From a virus, in IMG/VR virus record IMGVR_UViG_3300023238_000006, positions 64,001-111,400 of that record: a stretch of DNA of 47,400 bases; one strand, written 5' to 3'. Both the position numbers and the translations under genes were made by a program. The notes under the pieces are model-generated. The model had not been told where the DNA came from. It worked only from the letters and a program-made list of their open reading frames with translations, and ran no database searches. Of the stretch, positions 7,510 through 17,865 are shown piece by piece (position 1 is the first letter of the stretch; every line of letters begins with the position of its first letter).

Positions 7510-10500
7510 TTAACCAAAAGCCTTATTAATATTAGTAATCATCTGTGGCTCTATGATATCACCAATAATCTTACTAAACCCTGGGGAATATACCCACTTA
7601 TCAATAGGCCTAGCAAACACTGATACTTCACCAATGTCATCAGGGTTATACCCTGAGACCATTTCAAACATCTCCTGCCCCAGTATAGCTAGCCCAAATC
7701 TTAAAGGCTTACCTTTAATTAGATCTTGGATACCTAGTTGGATTCTAATAGCGTATTTACTAAAGGCTACTAAGCCCATATCATTCATATACTGTAGAAT
7801 CTTACTATCAGGCTTAGAGTAGTTAACATAGGCATCTCTAACTCGTATTATCATATCAGCAGCTAGCTGTGCCTCTTGGTTAGCAGTCATAGGTCTGTCA
7901 TTAACTGTTTGGTAAATCTGCTTCTCTTTCTCTATACCCAGTGTGTACTGTGCATATCTAGCCACAAAGTCACTATAAGCTGTCATAGTTGTAACCAACT
8001 TAAACAGACTTGTTTTTTCAGACACAAATGTCCAGTTACCTATATCTTTTAATAACTGCGGGGCACCTTCTGTTTTATCACTAATGTACCTAGATATCTT
8101 GCTATTACTCTTAACATCAGACATATTTACATCTTCTATTATGTGTTGGTATAATCCTTCATCTATAAGAGGCTTAATAGCACTCTTATTAATGTTACCC
8201 TCCAGCTCCAACTTCTTCCTCTGTAGCACCTTGTCATTGGGATTGATTGCTAGCTTAGGTATAAGCTTAGCTAGTGCATCAGTATCTGCTAAGTAGTCTC
8301 TTAATAATGCTACACCTTCTAATTGTCGCTTAGCAACAGCTAGTGGGCTTAACCCGTATTGAAATGAGTACATAATATTACTAATCATATTACCCATAAT
8401 AACAGGTAGTGTTCTAATAATAACATCCACTTTAAATATCTTAACAATCTCCTTCCAGGCATCTTCCAGCATTCTAATAGCCTTCTTTAGATGCTTAGTC
8501 ATTTGGTGGCCAGGTAGTATGTTAGCTAACGATGCGTCCCTAACCCCAAAGATATCTAACAGCATATCTCTTCGCACCTTAAATATGTTCTTACCAAATA
8601 TACGCTTTAACTTAGACCTCTTAGTCTCAGACAATCCTGCGTACTTATCATCCCCTATTATCTTCATCATCAAATCAGTACCTAACTCGAACTTATCAGT
8701 ACCCTCGTTGTACATAACATTCTTCAAGTCAAACTTACTCAACTCTCCTTTAAGCTTTGCACCATCTGCACCGCCAGCGAGATCATTATTCAAACCCTTT
8801 ATCATTACATTAGCTTTACGCACTGTGTTCATAAGTTCTCTTATATTCTCAGGTAGTATACTAACCGCATCCTTAACTTCATTAACATCACTAAGTCTAC
8901 TAATATCAACATATCTATGCTGGTTCTTACCTACATTCCCAGAACTATGGGCATTCTCTATCATATCGTCCATTAATGTATCCCAGACAATACCATTCAA
9001 CTCTTTAGACTCTTCAACATCTGCCTCATGTGCCCAGCTTCTTGCTACAGCTTGTGGTGCATCCATCTCTAAGCCCATATATTCTATCTTACGTCTATAC
9101 GGCACCTGGGTCTTGTAGTCAGTTATTTCATTCTTAGCGTTAACCACAGGTACTACATTAGTACCCACCTTAGGCTCTTTGCCAGCTCTAACAGCTTCTT
9201 CATATTCTAAACCTAAGTCTGCGGCTCTTTTAATCTGTGCTTGCACAACATCGTACGTAGCACTATCCATCCCACGCTTTAAGGCATCCTGCCATAAGCT
9301 CATACCAGGCTCTCTATCCCCTGTGTAGCGTAGAGAAGCTCTATTCATAGGCTGCTGTGATAACTGATGGTTTACATACAGTCCTAGCTTCATATCAGCA
9401 CTATCTCCATAGCCTAGCCCTAATGAACTTACTTTATCCTTAGTAAGCTTATACCCCTTTAACTGCATACGTCGCTTAGTTCCGGCATCAGTCTTTGCTA
9501 TCTCGAGGCCTTTACCACTATCATAAGTTTCTCTATGGTAGTTCTTCATAAGGTTGTTGGATTCCTCAGGATTGACTCCTAGTATATAGGCTCTAAATCC
9601 TGATTGTGCTTCTGCTATAAACTTCATACCATCATAGTTTGTACCTACAAGTCTTGCTATAGTGTGCTGTGTTGCCACAGGTATTGTTTTAGTTGCATAT
9701 AGGGATGTTAGTAGGTCTACGTCTGTTATTAAGTCTGCGCTAGGTTTAGTAGTCTTCATTACATGTGATACTATTGCTGTAGCATTTTTACGTTGTACCA
9801 CAGTACTATTACCAGTCATCATCAGATCTGCTAGTCCTTTTGCTTGTGCCAGCATGTATCTGCTATCACTATCTGATAACTTTTCTGATAACCTTACCTC
9901 AACACCTGCTATAGCTTTGTCCAATATTGCCATATTATTGTAGATACTCTTTAACTCATCCTTGCTAAAAGCTTTAAGCATTGTAGAATTGTCAGCGAGC
10001 ATTGCTGAGCCGTATAGGGCCTTCTTCTCTTCTTTACGCAACTTCCTGCCAAAAGCTTCATTCATAACACCTGCTATATTAGCTGCTTCACTTTCTCTCT
10101 TAGTGTCTATCTGCTGTGCTGCTAGTATTAACTTCTGTATCTTGTTACCATACTTGTCTGCATGTTTGACATGGCGTAGTATTGACTGTATAAATCCTTC
10201 CTCTCTCATCCCTAACATTGCCAAAGTACCCTGCATCATAGGTGTACCCTTTTCACTAGCTAGTACGAAGTGTATAGCTCTAACTTTGTCTATAACCGTT
10301 AATTTCTTCTTCCCTGCTAACTTATTTAGTATGTACTCCTGGTTCTTACCCTCTAGCCCGTCTATCCAACCTTTCCATCTCTCTTCAGCTCTATCTATTT
10401 GTCTACCAGCCTTGGCTCTTAATGTCTGATCATTAATCCTAGCTGCCTTATGATTAAGAGAGCCTATATCACTAACTAGTTTCATCAGTAGTTTATCACC

Positions 10501-11649
10501 ACTAATCGTCTTAACATCTTTTCTAAAGGTGCCCATAACTGCATCTACAAGCATCATTACAGATGCCAGTAGACTGTCACCTAGTGTTACTATCTTCTTC
10601 TTCTCTTTTAGCTTTATAGTCTTTAACTTATTAAATACCTTCTCATTAGACAACGCCATAGCTAAGAATTCTTCAAGGCCATTCTCACTAGTCATATAAG
10701 CTAGTCTGCCCTCAGCTACCATCCTCTCTGCATCCTCATTCATAATAGAGTCACCCATCAAGTCATCCACTGTAAGTATGTCTAAAGCCTTACTACGTAG
10801 TTGTGTGAGAAGTCTTATTTCTTTAGTTAAGGCTATCTTGTTAGCATTTAGCCCATAGTGTGTTGCACCATGGATTAACTCATGCACAAAAATCTCTAAC
10901 ATACTCATATCAGTGCCTAAAGACCTTACGTCCCTACCGCTTTTTAAATATATACCTTTATCATCTTTGAACTCAATGAAACCACCATTAGAGTCTGCCT
11001 TATCATTCAAGTATATATTCATCTCTTGCATAGGCTTCTTAAGTCTACCAACAACATGGTTAAATACCATTAATAGATGCTTTGTATGAGACTCACTAGT
11101 CCCAATATTATCAATACTCTGGAGGGTATCTACCAACTTTTCAAGGGCAGCTACATTGCTAATCTCACTAGCCTTTATAACTACTTTACCTCTATCAGCC
11201 TTAGAGTTAACACCTGGTTGGTTACCTTCATTATCAGGCCTAGCACCTAATCTATCTGTCACACTATATTGTGCATCCATATTATCCATTACAATAGCAT
11301 GGGCGCCCATTAGGTAAGTCTTAACACCATTAGGGTACTTAACATTATAAGCTGCTCTACCATTAGCATCGATATAGCCATCCACTATAGTTAGCTTCAC
11401 ACCGGCAGCAGTAGTTGGATTGTTAGCCGCTGTATTCATCTTAGCAATAGTGCTAGCTGGTATTGTTGTAAACTGCTTCTCATATTTCTTAGTTATGTTT
11501 TTAAGGCGTACTTCATTAGTTAAATTAGCCTCTAAGTCATTTATATATTTAGAGGCTGCTTCAATATTACCGCCATTAGCTTCTAGTTCTAATAGGCTCT
11601 TCTTCTCATTAGCTATTGCTTCTTTACGTTGTTCTAAGGTACATACCAT
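7510..11649 (-). CDS. Giant virion protein with HExxH metallopeptidase motif, 1379 aa
   Basis: Probably an internal/ejection protein. Near residue 256 lies VHELIHGATH, a zinc metallopeptidase HExxH site, followed about 65 residues later by GLEEFLAMALSN, which supplies a likely third glutamate ligand as in gluzincin-type domains of large polyvalent phage proteins. The remainder is long, mostly helical and charged. A conserved-looking C-terminal part (YSDFVARYAQYTLG, DAYVNYSKP, QYMNDMGLVAFSKY) recalls segments in other giant podovirus virion proteins. It is the last gene of the late block. The peptidase could process virion or periplasmic proteins during entry; that is inference. Confidence 0.7.
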   Translation of the reverse strand: MVCTLEQRKEAIANEKKSLLELEANGGNIEAASKYINDLEANLTNEVRLKNITKKYEKQFTTIPASTIAKMNTAANNPTTAAGVKLTIVDGYIDANGRAAYNVKYPNGVKTYLMGAHAIVMDNMDAQYSVTDRLGARPDNEGNQPGVNSKADRGKVVIKASEISNVAALEKLVDTLQSIDNIGTSESHTKHLLMVFNHVVGRLKKPMQEMNIYLNDKADSNGGFIEFKDDKGIYLKSGRDVRSLGTDMSMLEIFVHELIHGATHYGLNANKIALTKEIRLLTQLRSKALDILTVDDLMGDSIMNEDAERMVAEGRLAYMTSENGLEEFLAMALSNEKVFNKLKTIKLKEKKKIVTLGDSLLASVMMLVDAVMGTFRKDVKTISGDKLLMKLVSDIGSLNHKAARINDQTLRAKAGRQIDRAEERWKGWIDGLEGKNQEYILNKLAGKKKLTVIDKVRAIHFVLASEKGTPMMQGTLAMLGMREEGFIQSILRHVKHADKYGNKIQKLILAAQQIDTKRESEAANIAGVMNEAFGRKLRKEEKKALYGSAMLADNSTMLKAFSKDELKSIYNNMAILDKAIAGVEVRLSEKLSDSDSRYMLAQAKGLADLMMTGNSTVVQRKNATAIVSHVMKTTKPSADLITDVDLLTSLYATKTIPVATQHTIARLVGTNYDGMKFIAEAQSGFRAYILGVNPEESNNLMKNYHRETYDSGKGLEIAKTDAGTKRRMQLKGYKLTKDKVSSLGLGYGDSADMKLGLYVNHQLSQQPMNRASLRYTGDREPGMSLWQDALKRGMDSATYDVVQAQIKRAADLGLEYEEAVRAGKEPKVGTNVVPVVNAKNEITDYKTQVPYRRKIEYMGLEMDAPQAVARSWAHEADVEESKELNGIVWDTLMDDMIENAHSSGNVGKNQHRYVDISRLSDVNEVKDAVSILPENIRELMNTVRKANVMIKGLNNDLAGGADGAKLKGELSKFDLKNVMYNEGTDKFELGTDLMMKIIGDDKYAGLSETKRSKLKRIFGKNIFKVRRDMLLDIFGVRDASLANILPGHQMTKHLKKAIRMLEDAWKEIVKIFKVDVIIRTLPVIMGNMISNIMYSFQYGLSPLAVAKRQLEGVALLRDYLADTDALAKLIPKLAINPNDKVLQRKKLELEGNINKSAIKPLIDEGLYQHIIEDVNMSDVKSNSKISRYISDKTEGAPQLLKDIGNWTFVSEKTSLFKLVTTMTAYSDFVARYAQYTLGIEKEKQIYQTVNDRPMTANQEAQLAADMIIRVRDAYVNYSKPDSKILQYMNDMGLVAFSKYAIRIQLGIQDLIKGKPLRFGLAILGQEMFEMVSGYNPDDIGEVSVFARPIDKWVYSPGFSKIIGDIIEPQMITNINKAFG

Positions 11650-11662
11650 GTATTTCCTTTTT

Positions 11663-14600
11663 TTATTTACAGATGTCGGACTTTACTATAGTATCATCCA
11701 TAGCGCCTCTCTGGTTAGTATCTGTAATTATATCAGAATCATCATTATAAAGCGAATCTATATCAAAACCACTCATATCTATATCATCAAACGATGTTAC
11801 ATCTTTACCTAGTAGATCATTAGGGGTTTTAGCAGTAATGGGTTTAACTGTGTCATCACTTTTAGGAGTAGTAACTGGCTCTGCAGCAACATTAGCCCCG
11901 CCTGTAAGTAATAATTCTTTACCACGATACTTCGCTCCATGCTTTTTGTCAATAACAAATTGTTCAGCATTAAACATGTATGTTGCAAATTCAGCTCGAT
12001 CCTTTTGATTAACTTCATTCAACTCTGTTATAGACTGTAATGTAACTTGTGGAGATGCATAATCTTTCTCAACATCTTCTCTACTCTTATTAAACCTCTC
12101 CATCTCATTAACAACCTGGACCTCTTGCACATCATCCAGGATACCTGGGTACTGCGCCATAGCGGCTGTTAGTACACGCTCTAACCCGTTTCTAGCTGAT
12201 GAGATCTGAGACCATTCAGTATCCATATTAGTAGCTATAAAGTCTTGGTTAGCAGATGTTACAACATCACTCTGATTAACCCCTAACACGTATGCATCAA
12301 ATATCTGCAGTGCATTATGTTTAAGTGTAGTCATAGCTGTCCCTAGTCCATCAGTGAATTGTGTATACAACACCACCCCCTTAGCACTTGGACCAATTAA
12401 CTCTCTACGCTTACCCCTAACATACCTACCTTCTTTTCCTTTACGATAAATATGTGCATCACCATAAATGTTCTCTGCTGCCATTGCAGACTTAGTATCA
12501 TACAATGCAATACCATCTTCATACCCAACACTGCCAGGGCCTACAACTACAGGTGTAATCCCTTCAGCCTCTAACTCCGCTAATATCTCTAAATGTACCT
12601 CATTTGAAGGTGCACCACCTATACCACGTGTTGCAAGCTTTCTATCATACACAGCTTTGAATATATCAAACATACTACCAGTAGCCTCAATGATTGCAGT
12701 GTTCATAGCTTTTAAGCCTTCGAACTCTTTAGTCATCTCTTCCTGGATGGTATCACCATACACACCGCGAACTAATCCTCTAAAGCTCTCTAGTAGGTTT
12801 GTCTTACCACCACCATTATTAACGGTTATAGCTTTGTACGGTTTGCTCTTTAAATCAGTTCTAAACTTAGTTATAGCTGCATCACTCATTTCAATACCAA
12901 GAGCTGCTATAAGTGCATGCGCCTCAAGAGTGTCTTCATTCATAAGCTTGCTCATAATATCATCTATCAACTCAGCTGACAGGCCATTACTCATAGACTT
13001 AAACCCTGCTGCATAACCAAATGTCATAAATGCTGGCTTCATAAGATCTCTAGCAAAATCTACAAGGTCCCCATCTTCATCACGCATTGCAGGCATAAGG
13101 TCTGTAAGTGCCTTAGCCTTAGTTTTCATAACCTCTAAATCTGTAGAACCCCATCTATATACTCTAGCTTGCAGTATATACCCTGGAAGTTCATTCTTAT
13201 ATTTAGCATCTTCTATTGCAATCCTAGTTAATAGCTTGGACTCCATAGTAGCACCTACAGGGAACACACCTTCACCAAGAGTAAGATATGCATCTACTAT
13301 CCCTCCATCAGCTCCATTCTGTATATTAGTCACCATATCATTGGCTTCTTCTTGTGAAGAAAAAGTAAATCCAACTCTGTTCAACCATTCTAAAGTCTTT
13401 GGAGTGATACCTTCTCCTAGCTTATCAGTAGTTAGGAACTGTAGTAACTTATGGGCAAATCCATTAGTTAGTCCATCAATTTCAACAGTCATTACCGTAT
13501 CAAAAGGACTGCCATTAGCTTCTATGTATTTAGCACCCTCAACTAGGGCTGTAACGGTATGGGCCAACTCTTTTATTTTAATAGTAATATCACCTATAGT
13601 TGCAGAAGTCTCTCCAGCAGCTATAGCTTTTTCAAGGATAGCTAACCCCTCAGTGGTTAGGACTTTATCAGCAAACTCAACACTCTCCTTAGTGGTACGC
13701 TTGTCTATCTTAAAGCCTGTTGCTTGTGCCACACCCAACTTAAACATAACCATACTCATAGGGTCTTTAGTTACATCTACGGTACCTCGTTGCCCTTCAG
13801 TAGTAACTAAGTACCTGTGCAGCTTAATAGATTGAGGGTTAAATCCACCTTCAGCGTCTATCATCTGGCGACCAGACTTAGACATAAACCATCTAAAGAA
13901 TACTCCATCAGTCATTTCACCACTTCTATAAGCTTCTTGCATAGCTACTACATTTTCTATGTCCATCTCTATTTGACGATTCTTACCTATTATACTTATA
14001 GACTGCTCTTTAGTAAGTGTATCAGCTGTTTCATCAGCAGTGCCTAGTATCTTTCTAAGGCTCTCAGGTGTGATAGCTAATATTTTATCTATTACTTCAG
14101 TAGTAGGTTGCCATGATATCTGCTCACTCTTTATAATAGCATTGGTCTGAGTCTCTGGAACAGATGTTGTGCTTTCATTACGTTTCTTAATATCCTCAGG
14201 AGACTGAGTACGCCCCTCTAGGTGTACTTTAGTCTTACTACGAGGCTCAGCATTTAGCCTAATATCAATGTCCTTAACATGGTCTCTAAGTGCTGTCTTA
14301 GCCTCTAGTGATTCAAACATACCAGTTACCTTGTATGTATATGTAATCTCTTTAGAAGTCTCAACAGTAGTATCCACAAAGTCTGGATCATTTACCATAC
14401 CTTTAAATGGGCTAACATATGGGACTTCAACTTCTCTAATCATATTAGTATTCTGAGCATGGACTACAGCCGCATATCCTAGTGCTAGTGTTATCTTCTC
14501 GTAGAACTCTGTTGAGTCCTCCACAACATTCCCTTCCACATCCTTAGTTATAAGAGGTTTGATACCTAGCTTTTTCATGATATCTTTACCAACTGTGTCG

Positions 14601-17251
14601 ACTATAAACGTTGCAGGTACACCACCCTCTATAGCAGCTTCACTAAGCTCCATCCAGTTTTCTTCTGTCCTACCATACATCGCTTGTAGATCTTTAGCTG
14701 ATAACCTAGTAAGAGGGTAAAAGTTCTCGGCTATATAACTATTCATAGCTGCCTTCATTGCCATCGCTACATTAACATTTAAAGTACCATCACTATTAGT
14801 TAACACCATCAAATAAGGGTGACTGGCTTTGTCAGCATCAGAGACCTTGCCCATAAGAGGGTTACCTTTTGAATCAGACTTCTCTACACCATTAGCTGTA
14901 AGGTTTGCAGCTAAGAACTGTAACTCCCCTGGATTAAACATAAACTCTGTATCTTTAACGGTGTACTCTACAGCCCCTAAGTCAGAAGAAGGGTTACCAA
15001 CACTAAGTTGTGTGCCTAGTGTGAACCCTGTTCTACGAGTAGTCTTGTACCCTGGTTTACCAAGATTACCCTTATCCTCACTTTTAAAATATGCCTTGTT
15101 AGGGCTATACAGGGGACTAGTAGTACTATGCACAACAGCTAACACCTTCTTAGTCTGGGATGTACCCCTTTTAGCGTCCTGTGCTTTCTTAAGTTTCCTA
15201 GTAGTTAATCCTTTCTCAGCCAACTTGCCCAATACTTCAGACCTCTTACCCCTCCAATCAGGACCATACAGTTCTGCTGCAGCTTTTTCAGCCACATCTA
15301 TGGCATCATTAATAGCCACAACATTAGCCTGTCTAGTTGCTTGTTCATCTGTAAATGCCATCTTAGCTTTAACAGCTTTATTAAACAAGGCTTTAGCTTT
15401 AACTAACGCCTTAGTAAGAGTTACAAGTGCTGCTCCTACAAGCTTACGGTATCTACTAATAAAGCCTGCAGCAACTTCCAAAGCCTCTACGTTCTCTTTG
15501 ACTTTTCTAGCTGCTACTGTGTAGTTGTGCTTTTCACTACTATCAAATTCTATAGCTATAGCATCTTCGTTATAACCTTTTCTAGTATCTGAGCTGTTAT
15601 ACTCTTTAATTATATCTCTAACAGCTTTGTAACTTTTATCCACAGTAGCTATTACTGCGTCCCATCCTTTACTAAACTCTGCATTGTCAGCTCTAACGTT
15701 CTTACGGTCAACCTTTAGGGCTCGTATGGTATCAATAACAGCTTTAGTACCATCAAGGAACTTTGATACCCCATTAACATTCTCATCCATTGCAGCAATC
15801 TCATCAATGATATATGCTCTTCTACCTAGGAGCTTAGTTATTACTCTATCAAGGTTATCTCTTTGAGTCTTAGTTAAATCACTAGCTTTTACTACCTCAT
15901 GTACTTTTAACTGGATAGCCTTAGTTTTAGCAACAACTTGTAACTGTATATTATTAGTCTCTTTAGTAGTACCTATACTCTTACCTAGCTGTACTAGCAA
16001 CTCACTAAATGTAGCCACATCAGGTGAGAAGTTTAGGTACTCTTGAACATACGTAGAAACCGCCATCTCTCTAGGAGCTATTAGTTTCATATCTTCAGCA
16101 AGTGGGGGTGCATAAGGATTATTCTTAGTAGGCACTTCGTACTCAGCCTCCACAGGAGCCTCTACAACCTCTTCCTCAACACCTTCTACCTCTTCAACCA
16201 CTTCGTTCGTTGTAGCCTCTGTGAGGGTGTCTGACGGAGGTGTTTGCTCAGTTGGTTTATATTCAGTTGTTGCATCTTCTACAACTACTTCCTCAGCCTT
16301 CGTAGAAGCCTTAACAACCTCTCTAGCCACTGTAGTATCAGTTGTAGGAGTTTGTGGCTCTACAGCCTTCTCAGATACCTTCTCGCTCTTGTTAACTTCA
16401 TCTAATATCTTCAAGTTGGAGTCTAATAGAATATCGAACAATGTGCCTAATTCTTTGCCTTTAAACCCTAGCATCTGAAGTACAGTATTTAGAAGTATTT
16501 GTGCCATATCGTATAACCTATCCACAGGGTTAGTGGGTTTGACACTCATAAGTGCCAACATTACCTCAGGATTACTTAAAGCTTCTGCAAGGAATTCATG
16601 CACATCACCCTGCCAATATGTATCAGCTATATCAAACTTATCTTTATTTTCTAGCATATACTTGTAGATCATACTAATTCTTCTAGTAGCAGGTTCATTA
16701 GGGTTAATAATCATATACTCAGAGGACCCTGAATGAATTAACTCATGGAGTAGAAAGTGTGAGCCTTTAGTCTTACGTATAATGTCAAACACTCTTTCTA
16801 CTTCCACATCTAGCAAATCAGTGGTATCTGTAGCATTTAGAACTTTCAAGGCCTTGGCTACTGGTAGCATAGTGGTTAACTGGCTATACATATCCTTAGA
16901 TAGCTCTGCCTTTATTTCCACTTTGTTAACGTAGCTGGCTATAGTAATAGCTCCGCCAGGTATAAGTGTTTCACCAGCAGCAAACTTATTTATACCTATT
17001 CTTATCTGGGACAATGCAAATGCTTTATCCTTCGAGATAGAAGGATTAACAATACTAAATATTGCTCTACCAAGCCCTTTACCAAACATCTTTAAAGATG
17101 TGTTACTAGGTGGAGTGTTATAAGTGTTTGTTACAAACTCCCCAAACTCCTCCTCCAGTGTTGCACCATCCTGTATTATTTTATTAATAGCTCTACTAGC
17201 TTGAGGGTACTTACTTAGCTCTTTAATAGCTTCTTTTAGTTGGCATGGCAT
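11663..17251 (-). CDS. Giant virion protein with HExxH metallopeptidase motif, 1862 aa
   Basis: The largest gene of the window. Near residue 169 there is LLHELIHSGSSEYM, an HExxH zinc site, and about 45 residues later DVHEFLAEALSNPE gives a likely third ligand. A long Thr/Glu/Val-rich linker follows at about residues 290-385 (for example VEEVEGVEEEVVEAPVEAEY), then an extended helical region and a mixed domain rich in Met/Lys/Glu. The C-terminus is acidic (SFDDIDMSGFDIDSLYNDD). The architecture fits a polyvalent, genome-ejection type virion protein. The start overlaps the preceding gene's stop (TAATG). The function beyond the peptidase motif is unknown. Confidence 0.7.
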   Translation of the reverse strand: MPCQLKEAIKELSKYPQASRAINKIIQDGATLEEEFGEFVTNTYNTPPSNTSLKMFGKGLGRAIFSIVNPSISKDKAFALSQIRIGINKFAAGETLIPGGAITIASYVNKVEIKAELSKDMYSQLTTMLPVAKALKVLNATDTTDLLDVEVERVFDIIRKTKGSHFLLHELIHSGSSEYMIINPNEPATRRISMIYKYMLENKDKFDIADTYWQGDVHEFLAEALSNPEVMLALMSVKPTNPVDRLYDMAQILLNTVLQMLGFKGKELGTLFDILLDSNLKILDEVNKSEKVSEKAVEPQTPTTDTTVAREVVKASTKAEEVVVEDATTEYKPTEQTPPSDTLTEATTNEVVEEVEGVEEEVVEAPVEAEYEVPTKNNPYAPPLAEDMKLIAPREMAVSTYVQEYLNFSPDVATFSELLVQLGKSIGTTKETNNIQLQVVAKTKAIQLKVHEVVKASDLTKTQRDNLDRVITKLLGRRAYIIDEIAAMDENVNGVSKFLDGTKAVIDTIRALKVDRKNVRADNAEFSKGWDAVIATVDKSYKAVRDIIKEYNSSDTRKGYNEDAIAIEFDSSEKHNYTVAARKVKENVEALEVAAGFISRYRKLVGAALVTLTKALVKAKALFNKAVKAKMAFTDEQATRQANVVAINDAIDVAEKAAAELYGPDWRGKRSEVLGKLAEKGLTTRKLKKAQDAKRGTSQTKKVLAVVHSTTSPLYSPNKAYFKSEDKGNLGKPGYKTTRRTGFTLGTQLSVGNPSSDLGAVEYTVKDTEFMFNPGELQFLAANLTANGVEKSDSKGNPLMGKVSDADKASHPYLMVLTNSDGTLNVNVAMAMKAAMNSYIAENFYPLTRLSAKDLQAMYGRTEENWMELSEAAIEGGVPATFIVDTVGKDIMKKLGIKPLITKDVEGNVVEDSTEFYEKITLALGYAAVVHAQNTNMIREVEVPYVSPFKGMVNDPDFVDTTVETSKEITYTYKVTGMFESLEAKTALRDHVKDIDIRLNAEPRSKTKVHLEGRTQSPEDIKKRNESTTSVPETQTNAIIKSEQISWQPTTEVIDKILAITPESLRKILGTADETADTLTKEQSISIIGKNRQIEMDIENVVAMQEAYRSGEMTDGVFFRWFMSKSGRQMIDAEGGFNPQSIKLHRYLVTTEGQRGTVDVTKDPMSMVMFKLGVAQATGFKIDKRTTKESVEFADKVLTTEGLAILEKAIAAGETSATIGDITIKIKELAHTVTALVEGAKYIEANGSPFDTVMTVEIDGLTNGFAHKLLQFLTTDKLGEGITPKTLEWLNRVGFTFSSQEEANDMVTNIQNGADGGIVDAYLTLGEGVFPVGATMESKLLTRIAIEDAKYKNELPGYILQARVYRWGSTDLEVMKTKAKALTDLMPAMRDEDGDLVDFARDLMKPAFMTFGYAAGFKSMSNGLSAELIDDIMSKLMNEDTLEAHALIAALGIEMSDAAITKFRTDLKSKPYKAITVNNGGGKTNLLESFRGLVRGVYGDTIQEEMTKEFEGLKAMNTAIIEATGSMFDIFKAVYDRKLATRGIGGAPSNEVHLEILAELEAEGITPVVVGPGSVGYEDGIALYDTKSAMAAENIYGDAHIYRKGKEGRYVRGKRRELIGPSAKGVVLYTQFTDGLGTAMTTLKHNALQIFDAYVLGVNQSDVVTSANQDFIATNMDTEWSQISSARNGLERVLTAAMAQYPGILDDVQEVQVVNEMERFNKSREDVEKDYASPQVTLQSITELNEVNQKDRAEFATYMFNAEQFVIDKKHGAKYRGKELLLTGGANVAAEPVTTPKSDDTVKPITAKTPNDLLGKDVTSFDDIDMSGFDIDSLYNDDSDIITDTNQRGAMDDTIVKSDICK

Positions 17252-17865
17252 TATGCAGCTCCTTTAAGGTTACATCGTTCGTTCTCAACTAGTGGTATTA
17301 ACCAAGCTGATACATTTATAGAAGAGGCGGTAAGATGGTTAGCTCCTTTAGAAGTTAGTGCATTAACAACATCTAACCCCCCATCTTTCTTGATTATAGC
17401 TAGCTCTGTCTCAACCATAACAGGATTTAAGGCCTCAAGTTTAGAGTAGTTACGCTTAAAGTTATATCTTATCAAAATGTACTCAGCTTCTATATTTGAA
17501 TATCTATCGGGGATATCTATATCATTACATATATCAAAATGTTTACAGCTGTATGGATGGTATCTCTCCATTATTAAATTACGCATAAACTCTAAGTATG
17601 CCTCTTCACATAATGAATCAGCCTTAGTAGCAGGTATTTGTGTGCTACCTGACAATCCCATATACTCTATATAAGTTTCTGTTAGATGCTGTACATCTTT
17701 AAACAGTATACTGGTATCTAGCCCTGAGTAAATCTTATGGTAGTTAACACCACCTTCAGTAATAAGGCCTACAGGGTTCTCTCTTAACCCTCCTTGACCA
17801 TCTTGCTTACAATAGTACATAAGGTACTTACTAAACTCTTCACCAGTATTTGTGGTATTACACAT
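17251..17865 (-). CDS. Hypothetical virion-region protein, 204 aa
   Basis: No family recognised. The protein is rich in Tyr, Cys and Ile, with a cluster MERYHPYSCKHFDICND near the middle and a helical C-terminal half. It is coupled at both ends to the two giant virion proteins (overlapping stop and start codons). It could be a small ejection or tail component, or a chaperone for one of its neighbours; this is a guess from context. Confidence 0.55.
   Translation of the reverse strand: MCNTTNTGEEFSKYLMYYCKQDGQGGLRENPVGLITEGGVNYHKIYSGLDTSILFKDVQHLTETYIEYMGLSGSTQIPATKADSLCEEAYLEFMRNLIMERYHPYSCKHFDICNDIDIPDRYSNIEAEYILIRYNFKRNYSKLEALNPVMVETELAIIKKDGGLDVVNALTSKGANHLTASSINVSAWLIPLVENERCNLKGAA

Noticed and set aside
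7495-7520. Bidirectional terminator between the convergent helicase and giant virion gene
   Set aside because: The nine-base gap and flanks show only weak partial symmetry (TTGTTAACCAA) and no stable stem with T-runs.
8519-9118. Several long + strand frames inside the giant - strand genes
   Set aside because: They lack ribosome sites and domain patterns, and are explained by the codon use of the - strand genes.
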